Source of the DNA: Chloroflexota bacterium
GTDB lineage: Bacteria; Chloroflexota; Anaerolineae; Anaerolineales; VGOW01
Reading direction: 5' to 3'
Length of the DNA: 46,035 nucleotides
Assembly: GCA_016213135.1 (NCBI GenBank)
Contig: JACRBQ010000021.1
Coordinates: 1-46,035, forward strand
The position numbers and the translations under genes are program-made. Positions within the stretch are counted from its first letter, which is position 1. The number at the start of each line of letters is the position of its first letter. The notes beneath the pieces are model-generated. The model saw nothing but the letters and a program-made list of their open reading frames with translations, did no database searches and was not told where the DNA came from. Shown here piece by piece: positions 1 through 7,778 of the stretch.

Positions 1-176
1 AGAGCGAAGTATTGAGCATCCGCGAATCCAAGTCGCGCCCGAACATGGGCATCGTGGAGATCAAGACGGCCGGTTTCAAACAGGATGGCACGGTGGTGAT
101 GACGTTCCGGCGCACGATCCTGGTTTACAAGCGCGGGCACGCGCCCCAGCGCCCGACGCCAACGATCAAAGGGTGA
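1..176 (+). CDS. MaoC-like (R)-specific hydratase/dehydratase, C-terminal end (partial)
   Basis: Only the last 57 codons are in the window; the reading frame begins at base 3 and stops with TGA at 174-176. The visible peptide has the pattern E-V-L then R-E-S-K-S-R-P-N-x-G-I-V, followed by a strand ending in R-R-T-I-L-V-Y-K-R. This is how MaoC-type hot-dog-fold enoyl-CoA hydratases and mesaconyl-CoA hydratase-like proteins end. The catalytic Asp/His part lies outside the window, so activity cannot be judged. The gene stops 3 bp before a thiamine-diphosphate enzyme pair and is probably co-transcribed with it. The family call rests on a short tail. Confidence 0.6.
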   Translation, partial: SEVLSIRESKSRPNMGIVEIKTAGFKQDGTVVMTFRRTILVYKRGHAPQRPTPTIKG

Positions 177-179
177 CAG

Positions 180-719
180 ATGAGTGAGCCAACTGCCACC
201 GCTCAGTGGGCCGACGGCGTCCACGCGTTGTTCAAGGCCCACCGGGTGGACGTGGTTTCCTTCGTTCCCGATGGCGGGCAGAAGCGTTTGATCGAATTGT
301 GCCTGAGTGATCCGGAAATGCGCGCGGTGACGTTGACGACGGAAGAAGAGGGCGTGGCCCTGGCGGCGGGCGCGTTCCTCGGCGGCCGGCGCGCCGCGCT
401 GCTCATGCAGTCCAGCGGCGTAGGCAATTGCATCAACATGCTGTCTCTGCCGCACGTGTGCAATATGCCGCTGTTCATGCTCGTCACGATGCGCGGCGAA
501 TGGGGCGAGTTCAACCCGTGGCAGGTGCCGATGGGCCAGAGCACGCCGACCGTTCTGGAAGCGAGCGGCGTGATCGTGTATCGCGTCAACTCGGCAGAGG
601 AGGTCTGCCCCACAGTGGAAGGCGCACTACAGCTTGCCTTTCAGAGTCGCTGCCGTGCCGCAGTGCTGCTTTCGCAAAAGCTGGTCGGGGCGAAGAACTT
701 TGCGCGAGGTGACCAGTGA
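180..719 (+). CDS. Thiamine-diphosphate decarboxylase, PYR-domain subunit (sulfopyruvate/phosphonopyruvate decarboxylase alpha-like)
   Basis: The 179-residue protein matches the PYR half of a split ThDP-dependent decarboxylase, as in ComD or the N-terminal half of phosphonopyruvate decarboxylase. The ThDP-activating glutamate sits in the T-T-E-E-E-G-V-A-L segment near residues 53-61, followed by the A-A-G-A-F-L-G-G-R-R helix and a Q-S-S-G-V-G-N-C turn. The length fits a stand-alone PYR subunit. It overlaps the PP subunit by 4 bp (GTGA), so the two probably form an alpha/beta complex in the cytoplasm. The substrate is unresolved: this family acts on sulfopyruvate, phosphonopyruvate and other 2-oxoacids. 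A MaoC-like gene upstream hints at CoA-ester metabolism, but that is inference. Confidence 0.75.
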   Translation: MSEPTATAQWADGVHALFKAHRVDVVSFVPDGGQKRLIELCLSDPEMRAVTLTTEEEGVALAAGAFLGGRRAALLMQSSGVGNCINMLSLPHVCNMPLFMLVTMRGEWGEFNPWQVPMGQSTPTVLEASGVIVYRVNSAEEVCPTVEGALQLAFQSRCRAAVLLSQKLVGAKNFARGDQ

Positions 720-1303
720 GCCTGCTCAATCGGCGCGAGGTCGTGCGCGAACTCCTGCGCGGGCGCGGAGAGTTGATCTGCGTGGTCGGTCTGGGCGCGC
801 CTGCCTACGACCTGGCCGCGTGCGGGGACGACCCGCTCGATTTCCCGCTGTGGGGCGCGATGGGCGGCGTGGCGATGGTGGGCCTCGGGTTGGCCCTCGC
901 GCAGCCGGGGCGCACGGTGTTGGTAATCACCGGCGACGGCGAAATGCTGATGGGACTGGGCAGCCTGGCCACCATTGCGGCCCAACGTCCGCCCAACCTG
1001 CGCCTCGTGGCGCTGGACAACGAACGCTACGGCGAAACCGGCCAGCAGCGCACACACACTGCGATGGGCGTCGATCTGGCGGCGGTGGCCCAGGGGTGCG
1101 GCTTTCCCCACACGCGCACCGTGCGGCAGGCGGCCGAACTGGCGTCCCTGCGCGCCGACATTCACACGCTCGATGGTTTGCTCTTCGCCGTCGTGAAAGT
1201 CTCGCCCGAGGAACTGCCGCGCGTGTTGCCGCCGCGCGATGGCCACTACCTCACCCAGCGTCTGCGCCAAGCGCTGCTGGGCGCGGAGAGGGCGTTGGAG
1301 TGA
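716..1303 (+). CDS. Thiamine-diphosphate decarboxylase, PP-domain subunit (sulfopyruvate/phosphonopyruvate decarboxylase beta-like)
   Basis: The 195-residue protein is the cofactor-binding half of the pair. The ThDP/Mg motif is complete: G-D-G-E-M-L-M-G at about residues 73-80, then D-N-E-R-Y-G-E-T-G about 27 residues later, with the expected spacing between GDG and N. An L-W-G-A-M-G-G turn near residues 42-48 contacts the cofactor in relatives. The GTG start at 716 overlaps the stop of the alpha subunit, implying translational coupling. The gene ends 24 bp before a duplicated two-component/DUF4058 cassette begins, so the operon probably stops here. Substrate as for the alpha subunit: unknown. 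Confidence 0.78.
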   Translation: MSLLNRREVVRELLRGRGELICVVGLGAPAYDLAACGDDPLDFPLWGAMGGVAMVGLGLALAQPGRTVLVITGDGEMLMGLGSLATIAAQRPPNLRLVALDNERYGETGQQRTHTAMGVDLAAVAQGCGFPHTRTVRQAAELASLRADIHTLDGLLFAVVKVSPEELPRVLPPRDGHYLTQRLRQALLGAERALE

Positions 1304-1452
1304 CACACTTGAGGCGCTGGCCGATGCCGAGCAACCGAGTGATGTCCTTCCGCCCGGCGGGTGACATCCCACACTGTGCACGCCGACTGCCGCATGTTAC
1401 GTTGGCCCGATAAAGCCACCCGGTCCCTTCGATTTGTTCATCTCTGCCAAAA

Positions 1453-1908
1453 ATGATGCGCTTGTGGGGAAGGATACCTTTCCGCTCGGGCACTGACACC
1501 CTTCGCGCATTGCGTCGGATGCTGTGGGCCGTCCCCGGCATCATGGCGCTCATCGGCGTTGTCTTTATCCTGATCGAGAATTCGCGCCATATTGGCGCTC
1601 CGGGTTGGCCCTGGCCCACCGTGCTGGGGCTGATCGTATTGGGCCTCATCGGCCCGGCGCTATCGTGGTTCAGTTTGCGTTGGGCTATCCAAACAGCCGA
1701 GGCTTATTTTCATTCGGAGGAACTGTTACCGGAGGAACTGCAAATCCTCGAAGCCATCGCCGGAGGCGCGAGCAATAAGGACGTTGCCGAGCGCTTCTTT
1801 TGGAGCGACACCACCGTGAAACGCCGGGTACAGGAGATTATGGAAAAGCTCGGCGCGTCCAGCCGGGCGCAGGCCATTGCCGAGGCAGTGAGGCGAGGGT
1901 GGATTTAG
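1453..1908 (+). CDS. Membrane-anchored LuxR/NarL-type DNA-binding protein formed by kinase-regulator fusion
   Basis: The 151-residue protein is a chimera. Residues 1-92 are nearly identical to the N-terminus of the histidine kinase at 12903, with two membrane helices near 26-42 and 54-74. Residues 93-151 are nearly identical to the last 59 residues of the response regulator at 14425, which form the GerE/LuxR helix-turn-helix. The GAF, dimerisation/phosphotransfer, ATPase and receiver domains are all missing, and the join is in frame at a repeated G-G-A-G-G-A-A-C-T-G stretch. The predicted product is a helix-turn-helix tethered to the membrane with no phosphorylation input. It could be a functional one-component regulator or a decaying relic. 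The open frame and few substitutions argue that it is recent. The ATG pair at 1453/1456 matches the parent kinase. Confidence 0.8.
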   Translation: MMRLWGRIPFRSGTDTLRALRRMLWAVPGIMALIGVVFILIENSRHIGAPGWPWPTVLGLIVLGLIGPALSWFSLRWAIQTAEAYFHSEELLPEELQILEAIAGGASNKDVAERFFWSDTTVKRRVQEIMEKLGASSRAQAIAEAVRRGWI

Positions 1909-1949
1909 GACTCAAAAGCAAACTGCAAGCGGCCTGCTGCGGGGGGCGA

Positions 1950-2369
1950 TCATTCGGGCGAAAGAGGCGGGGTCAGAGCAAGTAGTCCTTTCGCCCAGGC
2001 CGTATCAGCCGGGCGGAGGCGTGGGAGCGGAGGGCTGCCCGAGTAATCCAAAGCCTCGGCATAGTGGCCCCGGCTGTAAACGGTGTTGAAAATGGATTGC
2101 AGAGTCAGCGGCACATCCTCGAACGGCGGGCGGAGGGGGATGGCAATGGTCGGCAGGGTGTCGCGCAAATCGAAGAGCCAGGCTTCGTAGGGCCGCTCGG
2201 GATTATCCAGCGGGACGATGAAAACACGCTCCTCAATATTTACGAGGAAGTTAGGCGAGACGGCATCGGCAATGGTGTCGCTGACCGAATTGATGAACCG
2301 GCTGTGGAAGCCGCCCCAACTGCTTGGCTCCTCCAAATACGGATCCATCCCGGGAAATGGTGATGGCAT
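1950..2369 (-). CDS. DUF4058 protein, internally deleted copy
   Basis: The 139-residue product keeps the typical DUF4058 start M-P-S-P-F-P-G-M-D-P-Y-L-E and the normal C-terminus ending P-L-S-P-E. It lacks about 124 central residues found in the intact copy at 15132-15923; the join follows the segment I-V-P-L-D-N-P-E-R and resumes at P-Y-E-A-W. The deletion is in frame, so translation is still possible. The family is of unknown function and common in Cyanobacteria and Chloroflexota. Because the central core is gone, the product is probably not functional in the normal way. It converges on the fusion gene at 1453-1908, as in copy B. Confidence 0.75.
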   Translation of the reverse strand: MPSPFPGMDPYLEEPSSWGGFHSRFINSVSDTIADAVSPNFLVNIEERVFIVPLDNPERPYEAWLFDLRDTLPTIAIPLRPPFEDVPLTLQSIFNTVYSRGHYAEALDYSGSPPLPRLRPADTAWAKGLLALTPPLSPE

Positions 2370-2502
2370 GGCCGGACTCTCCTTCCTCGCGCGATTATTG
2401 TAGCACGGCGTTTGGAAGTTGACCCTTTCGTCTATTAGTTTGACCCGGACGTGAATTGTCCGGCAACCTACATGCCTCGGCTAGACGGCTGAGTAGTTAC
2501 GA

Positions 2503-3333
2503 TTATCTTACTATTCTGAAGCGCTCAACGTTCGAGTTGATCTGGCACACGTCGTCGTAGAATCGGCGCAGCCAGTCACGGACGATCTCGGGCGAGGCGA
2601 TCCGCGCATCGGCTTGAGCGAGTTCGTATCGCTGCCCGACGCCAACCGCGATTCCGCCCCCTTGGCGGATGACGGCAAAGGCTTCTTCATCTTTATCGTC
2701 GTCGCCAAAATAGACGAGCAGAGCGCCAGCTGCGTGGATCTGATCGAGCAACCATTCTACCGTGTGCCCTTTATGCGCCGCTGCTGGTGCAACTTCAAGG
2801 AAGCGGTCGCCGCCCAGAATGCGGAAGTTATCGGCCGAGACGGTCTGCGTGGCTGCGACCCGCGCGGTATTCAACACGACATCGGCCTCAGCGGGATCGG
2901 CCCACCGGGCGTGGAGCGCAACGGCCAGGCCTTTGTCTTCCAATAAGAACCCGTTACGCTTATCAGTCAAGCGTTCCCATTCTGCTTTCACCTGCGCTAT
3001 GACAGGGCGAATCTGCGCCGGTGTTACACCTCGCGTCATCAGCTTCCCGCCCCACTGAACTTCCATGCCGTAGGTTCCGGCCAGAATGAGTCCGGGGATT
3101 GGCAGCATCGCTTGTAAAGAAGACAAGGGGCGCCCGCTCAGGATAATGGTGTGGATGGCCGAGACGTGTGTCAGGTCGTTCAGCAGCGTGAGCAATGTTC
3201 CATCAGGCCGTGCTTCGTCCGGAGTGCGCGCAATGGGCACCAGCGTGCCGTCGTAGTCCAGAAACAGAACCAGGTGCCTGCCCGCCCGCAACTGGCGGCG
3301 AGTGTTGGCCAGCACTTCTGACCCGATCATCAT
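2503..3333 (-). CDS. otsB: Trehalose-6-phosphate phosphatase
   Basis: A 276-residue HAD-superfamily phosphatase that would dephosphorylate trehalose 6-phosphate to trehalose in the cytoplasm. Motif I is L-F-L-D-Y-D-G-T-L with the nucleophile Asp26 and Asp28. Motif II is I-L-S-G-R-P. The motif III lysine is in A-A-H-K-G-H-T, and motif IV is F-G-D-D-D-K-D-E-E-A-F. Length and domain order fit OtsB. Its ATG overlaps the otsA stop by 4 bp, and it is the last gene of the minus-strand sugar operon. About 130 bp downstream is the end of cassette copy A; no clear intrinsic terminator is seen there. Confidence 0.92.
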   Translation of the reverse strand: MMIGSEVLANTRRQLRAGRHLVLFLDYDGTLVPIARTPDEARPDGTLLTLLNDLTHVSAIHTIILSGRPLSSLQAMLPIPGLILAGTYGMEVQWGGKLMTRGVTPAQIRPVIAQVKAEWERLTDKRNGFLLEDKGLAVALHARWADPAEADVVLNTARVAATQTVSADNFRILGGDRFLEVAPAAAHKGHTVEWLLDQIHAAGALLVYFGDDDKDEEAFAVIRQGGGIAVGVGQRYELAQADARIASPEIVRDWLRRFYDDVCQINSNVERFRIVR

Positions 3334-4706
3334 ATCAAACCTTCAAGAAATTCCCGAGACCACCAGGTTATGTCTTCGGCCTTGACACGGTTTCTCATCG
3401 CCTCCATGCGCCAGTGCTGCTCAGGCTTGGGCATCCGCAACGCCTGAGCGATAGCCGTCGCTACATCTTCCTGACTGTAAGGATTCGTAATGAGCGCTTC
3501 AGGAAGTTGATAGGCCACCCCGGCGAATTCGCTCAGAATGACCACTCCATCCTCGTGTATCCGCGCGGCGGCGTATTCCTTCGCGACCAGATTCAAGCCG
3601 TCTCGCAACGGAGTGACGAGAGCGATGTCGGCAGAACGAAAATAGGCGATTAGTTCGGAGGGAGAAAAGGCGCGATGCAGGTAGCGAATTGGGATCCAGA
3701 TGTCATCGCTGAACCGTCCGTTGATTCGCCCTACGGTTTCATCAATTTCGCGTTTTTTCAGTCGGTAGGCCTCGACCTCCAGCCGAGACGGCGTCACAAT
3801 CTGGATCAGGCTGAATTTTCCCCGCCAGACGGGGTGTTGTTCGAGCAGGTATTCGATGCCACGCAATCGCTCGACGATGCCTTTGGTGTAATCCATCCGC
3901 TCGACGCCAACGATCAGCGTGCCTGCCCCAATCGCTTCGCGCAGGCGCTGAACCCGCGCCTCTGTTCGCGGCAGCCGGGCTTCGTGGTCAATGGCCGCAT
4001 AGTCAATCCCGATCGGCCGGGCAATGACGCGAGTAGATCGTCCGGCATAGTGAATTAACTCGCCGTCGGCCTGTGCCCCCAGCAGTTCGACCACCGTCGC
4101 GGTGAAGTTTCGGGCATAGTCTGGAATGTGGAAACCGATGAGGTCGCAGGACAGGAGCCCTTCGAGCAATTGCCGGCGCCAGGGCAGGGTGCGAAAAATG
4201 TCGACCGGCGGAAAAGGGATGTGCCAGAAGAAGAGCAGGCGAGCGGCCGGCCTCTGCTGGCGGATATAGAAAGGCGTGCGGGCCAAATGGTAATCATGCA
4301 CCCAAAAAGTATCGTTCGCATGGGCTTCTGCCAGAGCAGACTGGGCGAATTGCTGGTTCACCCCCTCGTAGACCTGCCATTCAGCCCCATCGTAACGCAC
4401 CCTGCCCAGAAAGTAGTGGCACAACGGCCACAGGGCGCCGTTTGAGAACCCCTGGTAGAACTTGCGCATCTGTTCCAGCGTCAGCGGGAGGTGGTGAAGT
4501 TCAAAGCGCGGCTTGCGCGGCGGGACAGCAAATTTCCCGGCGGGTTCGCCCCATGCGATCCAGACTCCGCCCACCTGCTCCAGCATGGGCAGAAGCGATG
4601 TGACCAATCCGCCGACTGTTCTCTCGCAGGTCACGCCTTTGCGAGTGACGTGCACCCGATAAGGCCCGCGATTTGACAGGAGTATCAAGCGAGGCGCCGA
4701 TTTCAC
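3330..4706 (-). CDS. otsA: Trehalose-6-phosphate synthase (GT20)
   Basis: I choose the GTG at 4706, which overlaps the stop of the upstream glycosyltransferase (GTGA). It places the normal GT20 beginning, [10 protein letters not shown], at residues 6-15 of a 458-residue protein. Longer in-frame extensions lie inside the previous gene. GT20 signatures are present: [25 protein letters not shown], the [10 protein letters not shown] loop, and the C-terminal donor-site segment [12 protein letters not shown]. The enzyme would join UDP- or GDP-glucose to glucose 6-phosphate. It is coupled to otsB downstream, so the product would pass directly to the phosphatase. Relatives acting on glycerol 3-phosphate cannot be fully excluded. 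Confidence 0.9.
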   Translation of the reverse strand: MKSAPRLILLSNRGPYRVHVTRKGVTCERTVGGLVTSLLPMLEQVGGVWIAWGEPAGKFAVPPRKPRFELHHLPLTLEQMRKFYQGFSNGALWPLCHYFLGRVRYDGAEWQVYEGVNQQFAQSALAEAHANDTFWVHDYHLARTPFYIRQQRPAARLLFFWHIPFPPVDIFRTLPWRRQLLEGLLSCDLIGFHIPDYARNFTATVVELLGAQADGELIHYAGRSTRVIARPIGIDYAAIDHEARLPRTEARVQRLREAIGAGTLIVGVERMDYTKGIVERLRGIEYLLEQHPVWRGKFSLIQIVTPSRLEVEAYRLKKREIDETVGRINGRFSDDIWIPIRYLHRAFSPSELIAYFRSADIALVTPLRDGLNLVAKEYAAARIHEDGVVILSEFAGVAYQLPEALITNPYSQEDVATAIAQALRMPKPEQHWRMEAMRNRVKAEDITWWSREFLEGLI

Positions 4707-5986
4707 GCTACGTTTTCTCTCCCGGACTTGACGATGCCGGCGATCAACGGTTCCATGTGTCGTGCAAATATGGCAGGCCACGTGTACTCCTGCCTCACAC
4801 GCCGCCGCAGACGGTGAGCCGCATCCTGTTCGGCCCACGCCATGATACGTCCTGCAACCTCAGTGGCCGGTTCGTCCGGCATGATGCGCTGGGTGAGGAA
4901 TTCGCCAAGTTCCTCCACGATGGGTATAGCTGTGACAAAAACCGGCTTGTCGGCCAACCCGGCTTCCAGCACGGGCATGCCGAATCCTTCACGATGGCTG
5001 GGCATGAGCACAATATCGGAGATTCGGTATAGCTCGGCGACCACTGCCGGATTGAGCCTGAGCGGTTGAGAGAGCATGGCTGTGCCATTATAAATGAACA
5101 CTACCTCCTCATCTACCCCCAGGGTGCGGCGAAGCGCGTGTAACTCCCCGAAATAGACTTCAATGTCCGGGGCGTGCGGATCGGGCGGCCCGGTAATCAC
5201 CAGCCGGGGGCAGACCCCGGCGGCTTTGAGCGCGGCGGTTACGTGCAGGCCATATTCGATATTCTTCGCGCGCGTGATCCGAATCGGCATCAACATTACG
5301 ATATCGGCCTCCAGCAGGCCGCAGGCCTCTACCAAATGCCGCCCCACATCTGACAGACCGAGCAGTAACACCGGATCCACTCCATTGGGGATCACGCGAA
5401 TGCGCTCGGGAGAACAGCCGAGCACCTCGGCCAGCAAACGCTGGCGGCGAGACGAAACTGCCACGTAGGTTGCCGCTGGCCGATACGCACGGAGCCAGTC
5501 CCACGGAACCCCTGAACGCAATGGGCCCCGGCCGGGATTCACATGCGCCGACACATCGTGACACCATACGATCAGGCGGCGGACGATGCCCTGATCTGCC
5601 AAACGATGCATCGCCGCCGTCAGCGGCAGGTTGAAGTGCGTGGTCATGATATTGTGAGCCACGACGACATCGGCCCGGGCAAGAAGCTCCCGCAGAACTC
5701 TTTCGATCCGGTCGCTTAGCGCAAAGAATTCTTTCGGCACTTCGCCATCGGCCAACGCAGCCGCAACGGCCAGGTTCTCAGGATATTCCGAGTCGATTTC
5801 GGGGATGATCTTGACTTCGAAAGACTCTGGCGAACTCAATGTTCCACCGCGCCCGGCCACGATGGTGATCGAGTATCCGGCGTCCATGAACAGCCGGGCG
5901 TGCTCGGCGATGACGGCCTCAACACCGCCGACGACGGGCGGAGCCGTGTGGTGGAGAATTGCGACACTGGGCTTGGCGGCAATCAT
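4703..5986 (-). CDS. GT4-family glycosyltransferase
   Basis: The 427-residue protein has the two-Rossmann GT-B layout: an N-terminal P-P-V-V-G-G-V-E loop near residues 17-24, V-I-P-N-G-V-D in the middle, and the C-terminal donor site S-H-R-E-G-F-G-M-P-V-L-E-A. No signal peptide or membrane segment is seen. It lies between treS (7 bp upstream) and otsA (4-bp overlap), so it probably makes or extends a trehalose-like or compatible-solute glycoside. TreT and mannosylglucosylglycerate synthase are candidates from the same GT4 clan, but nothing in the sequence decides the acceptor. Confidence 0.8.
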   Translation of the reverse strand: MIAAKPSVAILHHTAPPVVGGVEAVIAEHARLFMDAGYSITIVAGRGGTLSSPESFEVKIIPEIDSEYPENLAVAAALADGEVPKEFFALSDRIERVLRELLARADVVVAHNIMTTHFNLPLTAAMHRLADQGIVRRLIVWCHDVSAHVNPGRGPLRSGVPWDWLRAYRPAATYVAVSSRRQRLLAEVLGCSPERIRVIPNGVDPVLLLGLSDVGRHLVEACGLLEADIVMLMPIRITRAKNIEYGLHVTAALKAAGVCPRLVITGPPDPHAPDIEVYFGELHALRRTLGVDEEVVFIYNGTAMLSQPLRLNPAVVAELYRISDIVLMPSHREGFGMPVLEAGLADKPVFVTAIPIVEELGEFLTQRIMPDEPATEVAGRIMAWAEQDAAHRLRRRVRQEYTWPAIFARHMEPLIAGIVKSGRENVA

Positions 5987-5993
5987 TTGGAGA

Positions 5994-7685
5994 TCACGAT
6001 GAGGCAGCGCCCGGTCCCGTCGAAGTAGGGCGGTCGAGTTTCAGCCAAAAGTATTCGTAGGGTTGCAGGGTGAGTGCATAGGGCTTACCCGTCACTGGGG
6101 GGAACTCGCGGCCCGTCAACAGGCCGCGAACTCTCGCACCTTTCCATTGGCGCAAAGTCGGAGAAAGGCGCTGGGGTGAGGGCGAAAGATTATTCAGTGT
6201 CAGAAAAGTTTCGCCATTGTAGGTGTGCACTATCGCCAGCACGGCGCGATTCTTTAGCGGCAGAAATTCGTGCCGGCCGCGCCCAAACGCCCGATTCTGT
6301 TTCCGCACAGCGATCATGCGGCGCACGGTGTGCCAGAGCGAGTTGGGGTCGGCGCGCTCAATGGCCACGTTGACGCGCCGGTATCCGTATCGTTCGTCGT
6401 CAATCAATGGCGCATAGAGACGTTCCGACGGAACGTCTCTACCGGAGAAACCCGCATTGGGCCCGGCGTCCCACTGCATCGGTGTTCGCAGTCCGTCGCG
6501 GTCATCCAACCAGATATTATCGCCCATTCCGATTTCATCGCCATAATAAAGTATGGGCGATCCCGGCAGAGAAAGGAGAATCGCGAATGCGAGTTCAAGC
6601 TTGCGGCGGTCGCCGTCGAGCAGGGGCGCCAAACGGCGGCGAATGCCGAGATTGAGGCGCATCCGCGGTTCGGGCGCATAAGTGCGCCACATGAATTCGC
6701 GCTCTTCGGGCGTGACCATCTCCAGCGTCAGTTCGTCGTGATTGCGCAGGAAGGGGCCCCATTGGCAGTTCTCAGGGATGGATAACCGGCCAGTGGCGCG
6801 AAGGGTTTCTACTATTTTTGTGCGGTCGGCTTGCGCCAGCGCCATGAAAATGCGCGGCATCACCGGAAAGTGAAAAGCCATGTGGAATTCAGCCTGCCCT
6901 GAGCCTGTCGAAGGGTCACCGTCGCCGAAGTACGGGCGCACGTCGAGCGGCCACTGATTCGCTTCGGCCAGCAGGATCCGGCCAGGGTAGTGATCATCCA
7001 TGAAGCGCCGAATCTCTTTGAGATAGGCGTGAGTCTCCGGAAGATTCTCGCAGTTCGTCCCTTCGCGCTCGAAGAGATACGGCGCGGCGTCGGCTCGGAA
7101 GCCGTCGAGGCCCAGATCGAGCCAGAACCTGATCACGTTCAGCATTTCGCGCCGCACGGCGGGGTGGTCGTAATTGAGATCGGGCTGGCAGGCATAGAAG
7201 CGGTGCCAGTAATACTGCCCGGCGAGTTCGTCCCAGGCCCAGTTCGATTTTTCGATGTCGAGAAATATGATGCGCGCGTCTTTGTATTTCTGATCGGTAT
7301 CGCTCCAAACGTAGTAATCGCGATAGGGCGATGCCCGGGAAGCGCGCGCGGCTTGAAACCAGGGGTGCTGATCCGACGTGTGGTTGAGCACCAAGTCGGC
7401 AATCACGCGCAGGCCGCGCGCATGAGCCTCGGCTAGAAAGGTCTTGAAATCATCGAGCGTGCCGTAGTCGGGATGGATTCTGTAATAGTCGGAAATGTCG
7501 TAGCCGTCGTCCTTGAGCGGCGAGGCGTACATGGGCTGGAGCCACAGGCAGTCCACGCCGAGTTCTTTAAAGTAATCAAGTTTCGCGGTGAGGCCGCGAA
7601 AGTCGCCGTGTCCATCGCCATTGCCGTCGGCAAAAGCGCGGATATAGACTTCATAGAAGATAGCGTCTTTGAACCAGAGAGGCAT
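5994..7685 (-). CDS. treS: Maltose alpha-D-glucosyltransferase / trehalose synthase (GH13)
   Basis: The start at 7685 gives [14 protein letters not shown], the normal TreS beginning; upstream frame in the same phase is only the shadow of the permease gene. The 563-residue GH13 enzyme has the nucleophile Asp199 in [10 protein letters not shown], the acid/base Glu241 in L-L-A-E-A-N-Q-W, and Asp317 in F-L-R-N-H-D-E-L-T. TreS interconverts maltose and trehalose. Residues 258-265 (P-S-T-G-S-G-Q-A) are an insertion encoded by a dispersed repeat. No maltokinase domain is fused. The gene follows the sugar permeases and precedes the GT4 gene, otsA and otsB. Confidence 0.9.
   Translation of the reverse strand: MPLWFKDAIFYEVYIRAFADGNGDGHGDFRGLTAKLDYFKELGVDCLWLQPMYASPLKDDGYDISDYYRIHPDYGTLDDFKTFLAEAHARGLRVIADLVLNHTSDQHPWFQAARASRASPYRDYYVWSDTDQKYKDARIIFLDIEKSNWAWDELAGQYYWHRFYACQPDLNYDHPAVRREMLNVIRFWLDLGLDGFRADAAPYLFEREGTNCENLPETHAYLKEIRRFMDDHYPGRILLAEANQWPLDVRPYFGDGDPSTGSGQAEFHMAFHFPVMPRIFMALAQADRTKIVETLRATGRLSIPENCQWGPFLRNHDELTLEMVTPEEREFMWRTYAPEPRMRLNLGIRRRLAPLLDGDRRKLELAFAILLSLPGSPILYYGDEIGMGDNIWLDDRDGLRTPMQWDAGPNAGFSGRDVPSERLYAPLIDDERYGYRRVNVAIERADPNSLWHTVRRMIAVRKQNRAFGRGRHEFLPLKNRAVLAIVHTYNGETFLTLNNLSPSPQRLSPTLRQWKGARVRGLLTGREFPPVTGKPYALTLQPYEYFWLKLDRPTSTGPGAASS
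6894..6920 (-). repeat. Short dispersed repeat embedded in treS
   Basis: On the minus strand this reads C-C-C-T-T-C-G-A-C-A-G-G-C-T-C-A-G-G, a motif I know as a widespread interspersed repeat in environmental genomes. It encodes the peptide S-T-G-S-G-Q between the TreS segments Y-F-G-D-G-D and E-F-H-M-A-F-H-F, which are contiguous or nearly so in ordinary TreS proteins. It therefore looks like an in-frame insertion into a surface loop. Confidence 0.65.
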
Positions 7686-7778
7686 ATGGCGTATTGCACG
7701 TGGCGTATCGCATATGGCATATCGCATATGGCTCACGGCGCCACACGATAAGCGAAAGGCGGTAAGCGATAAGCGAAT
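7681..7778. repeat. Degenerate tandem repeats between the permease gene and treS
   Basis: Two kinds of unit sit side by side. The first is CATATGGC/GCATATCG-type units, partly self-complementary through CATATG. The second is G-A-T-A-A-G-C-G-A-type units. They fill the gap between the permease stop at 7778 and the treS start at 7685 and replace any recognisable ribosome-binding site for treS. They may form a hairpin in the operon transcript. Confidence 0.6.

Larger units (their letters stand above)
1328..2468. repeat. Cassette copy A: shortened duplicate of the kinase-regulator-DUF4058 cassette
   Basis: About 1.14 kb aligns in the same orientation with 12779-16117, by eye at about 95% or better. 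The left arm (1328 to about 1721) matches 12779 to about 13171. The right end stops at the same sequence (T-T-T-G-A-C-C-C-G-G-A-C then G-T-C-C-G-G) at 2468 and 16117. Copy A lacks two internal blocks: most of the kinase plus the receiver, and the middle of DUF4058. Both edges carry small hairpins (GATGTC/GACATC at 1341-1368; CCGGAC/GTCCGG near 2446-2464). No transposase is present. With copy B it brackets the 10-kb sugar operon as direct repeats. Confidence 0.85.

Noticed and set aside
641-1381. Long minus-strand open frame of 246 codons opposite the thiamine-diphosphate genes
   Set aside because: It is antisense to two genes with clear motifs, has Arg/His/Gln-rich low-similarity sequence and no family features. 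Long antisense frames are expected at this GC content.
1304-1452. Separate promoter or small RNA upstream of the fusion gene
   Set aside because: Apart from the GATGTC/GACATC hairpin shared by both cassette copies, no convincing -35/-10 pair or conserved RNA fold could be seen by eye.
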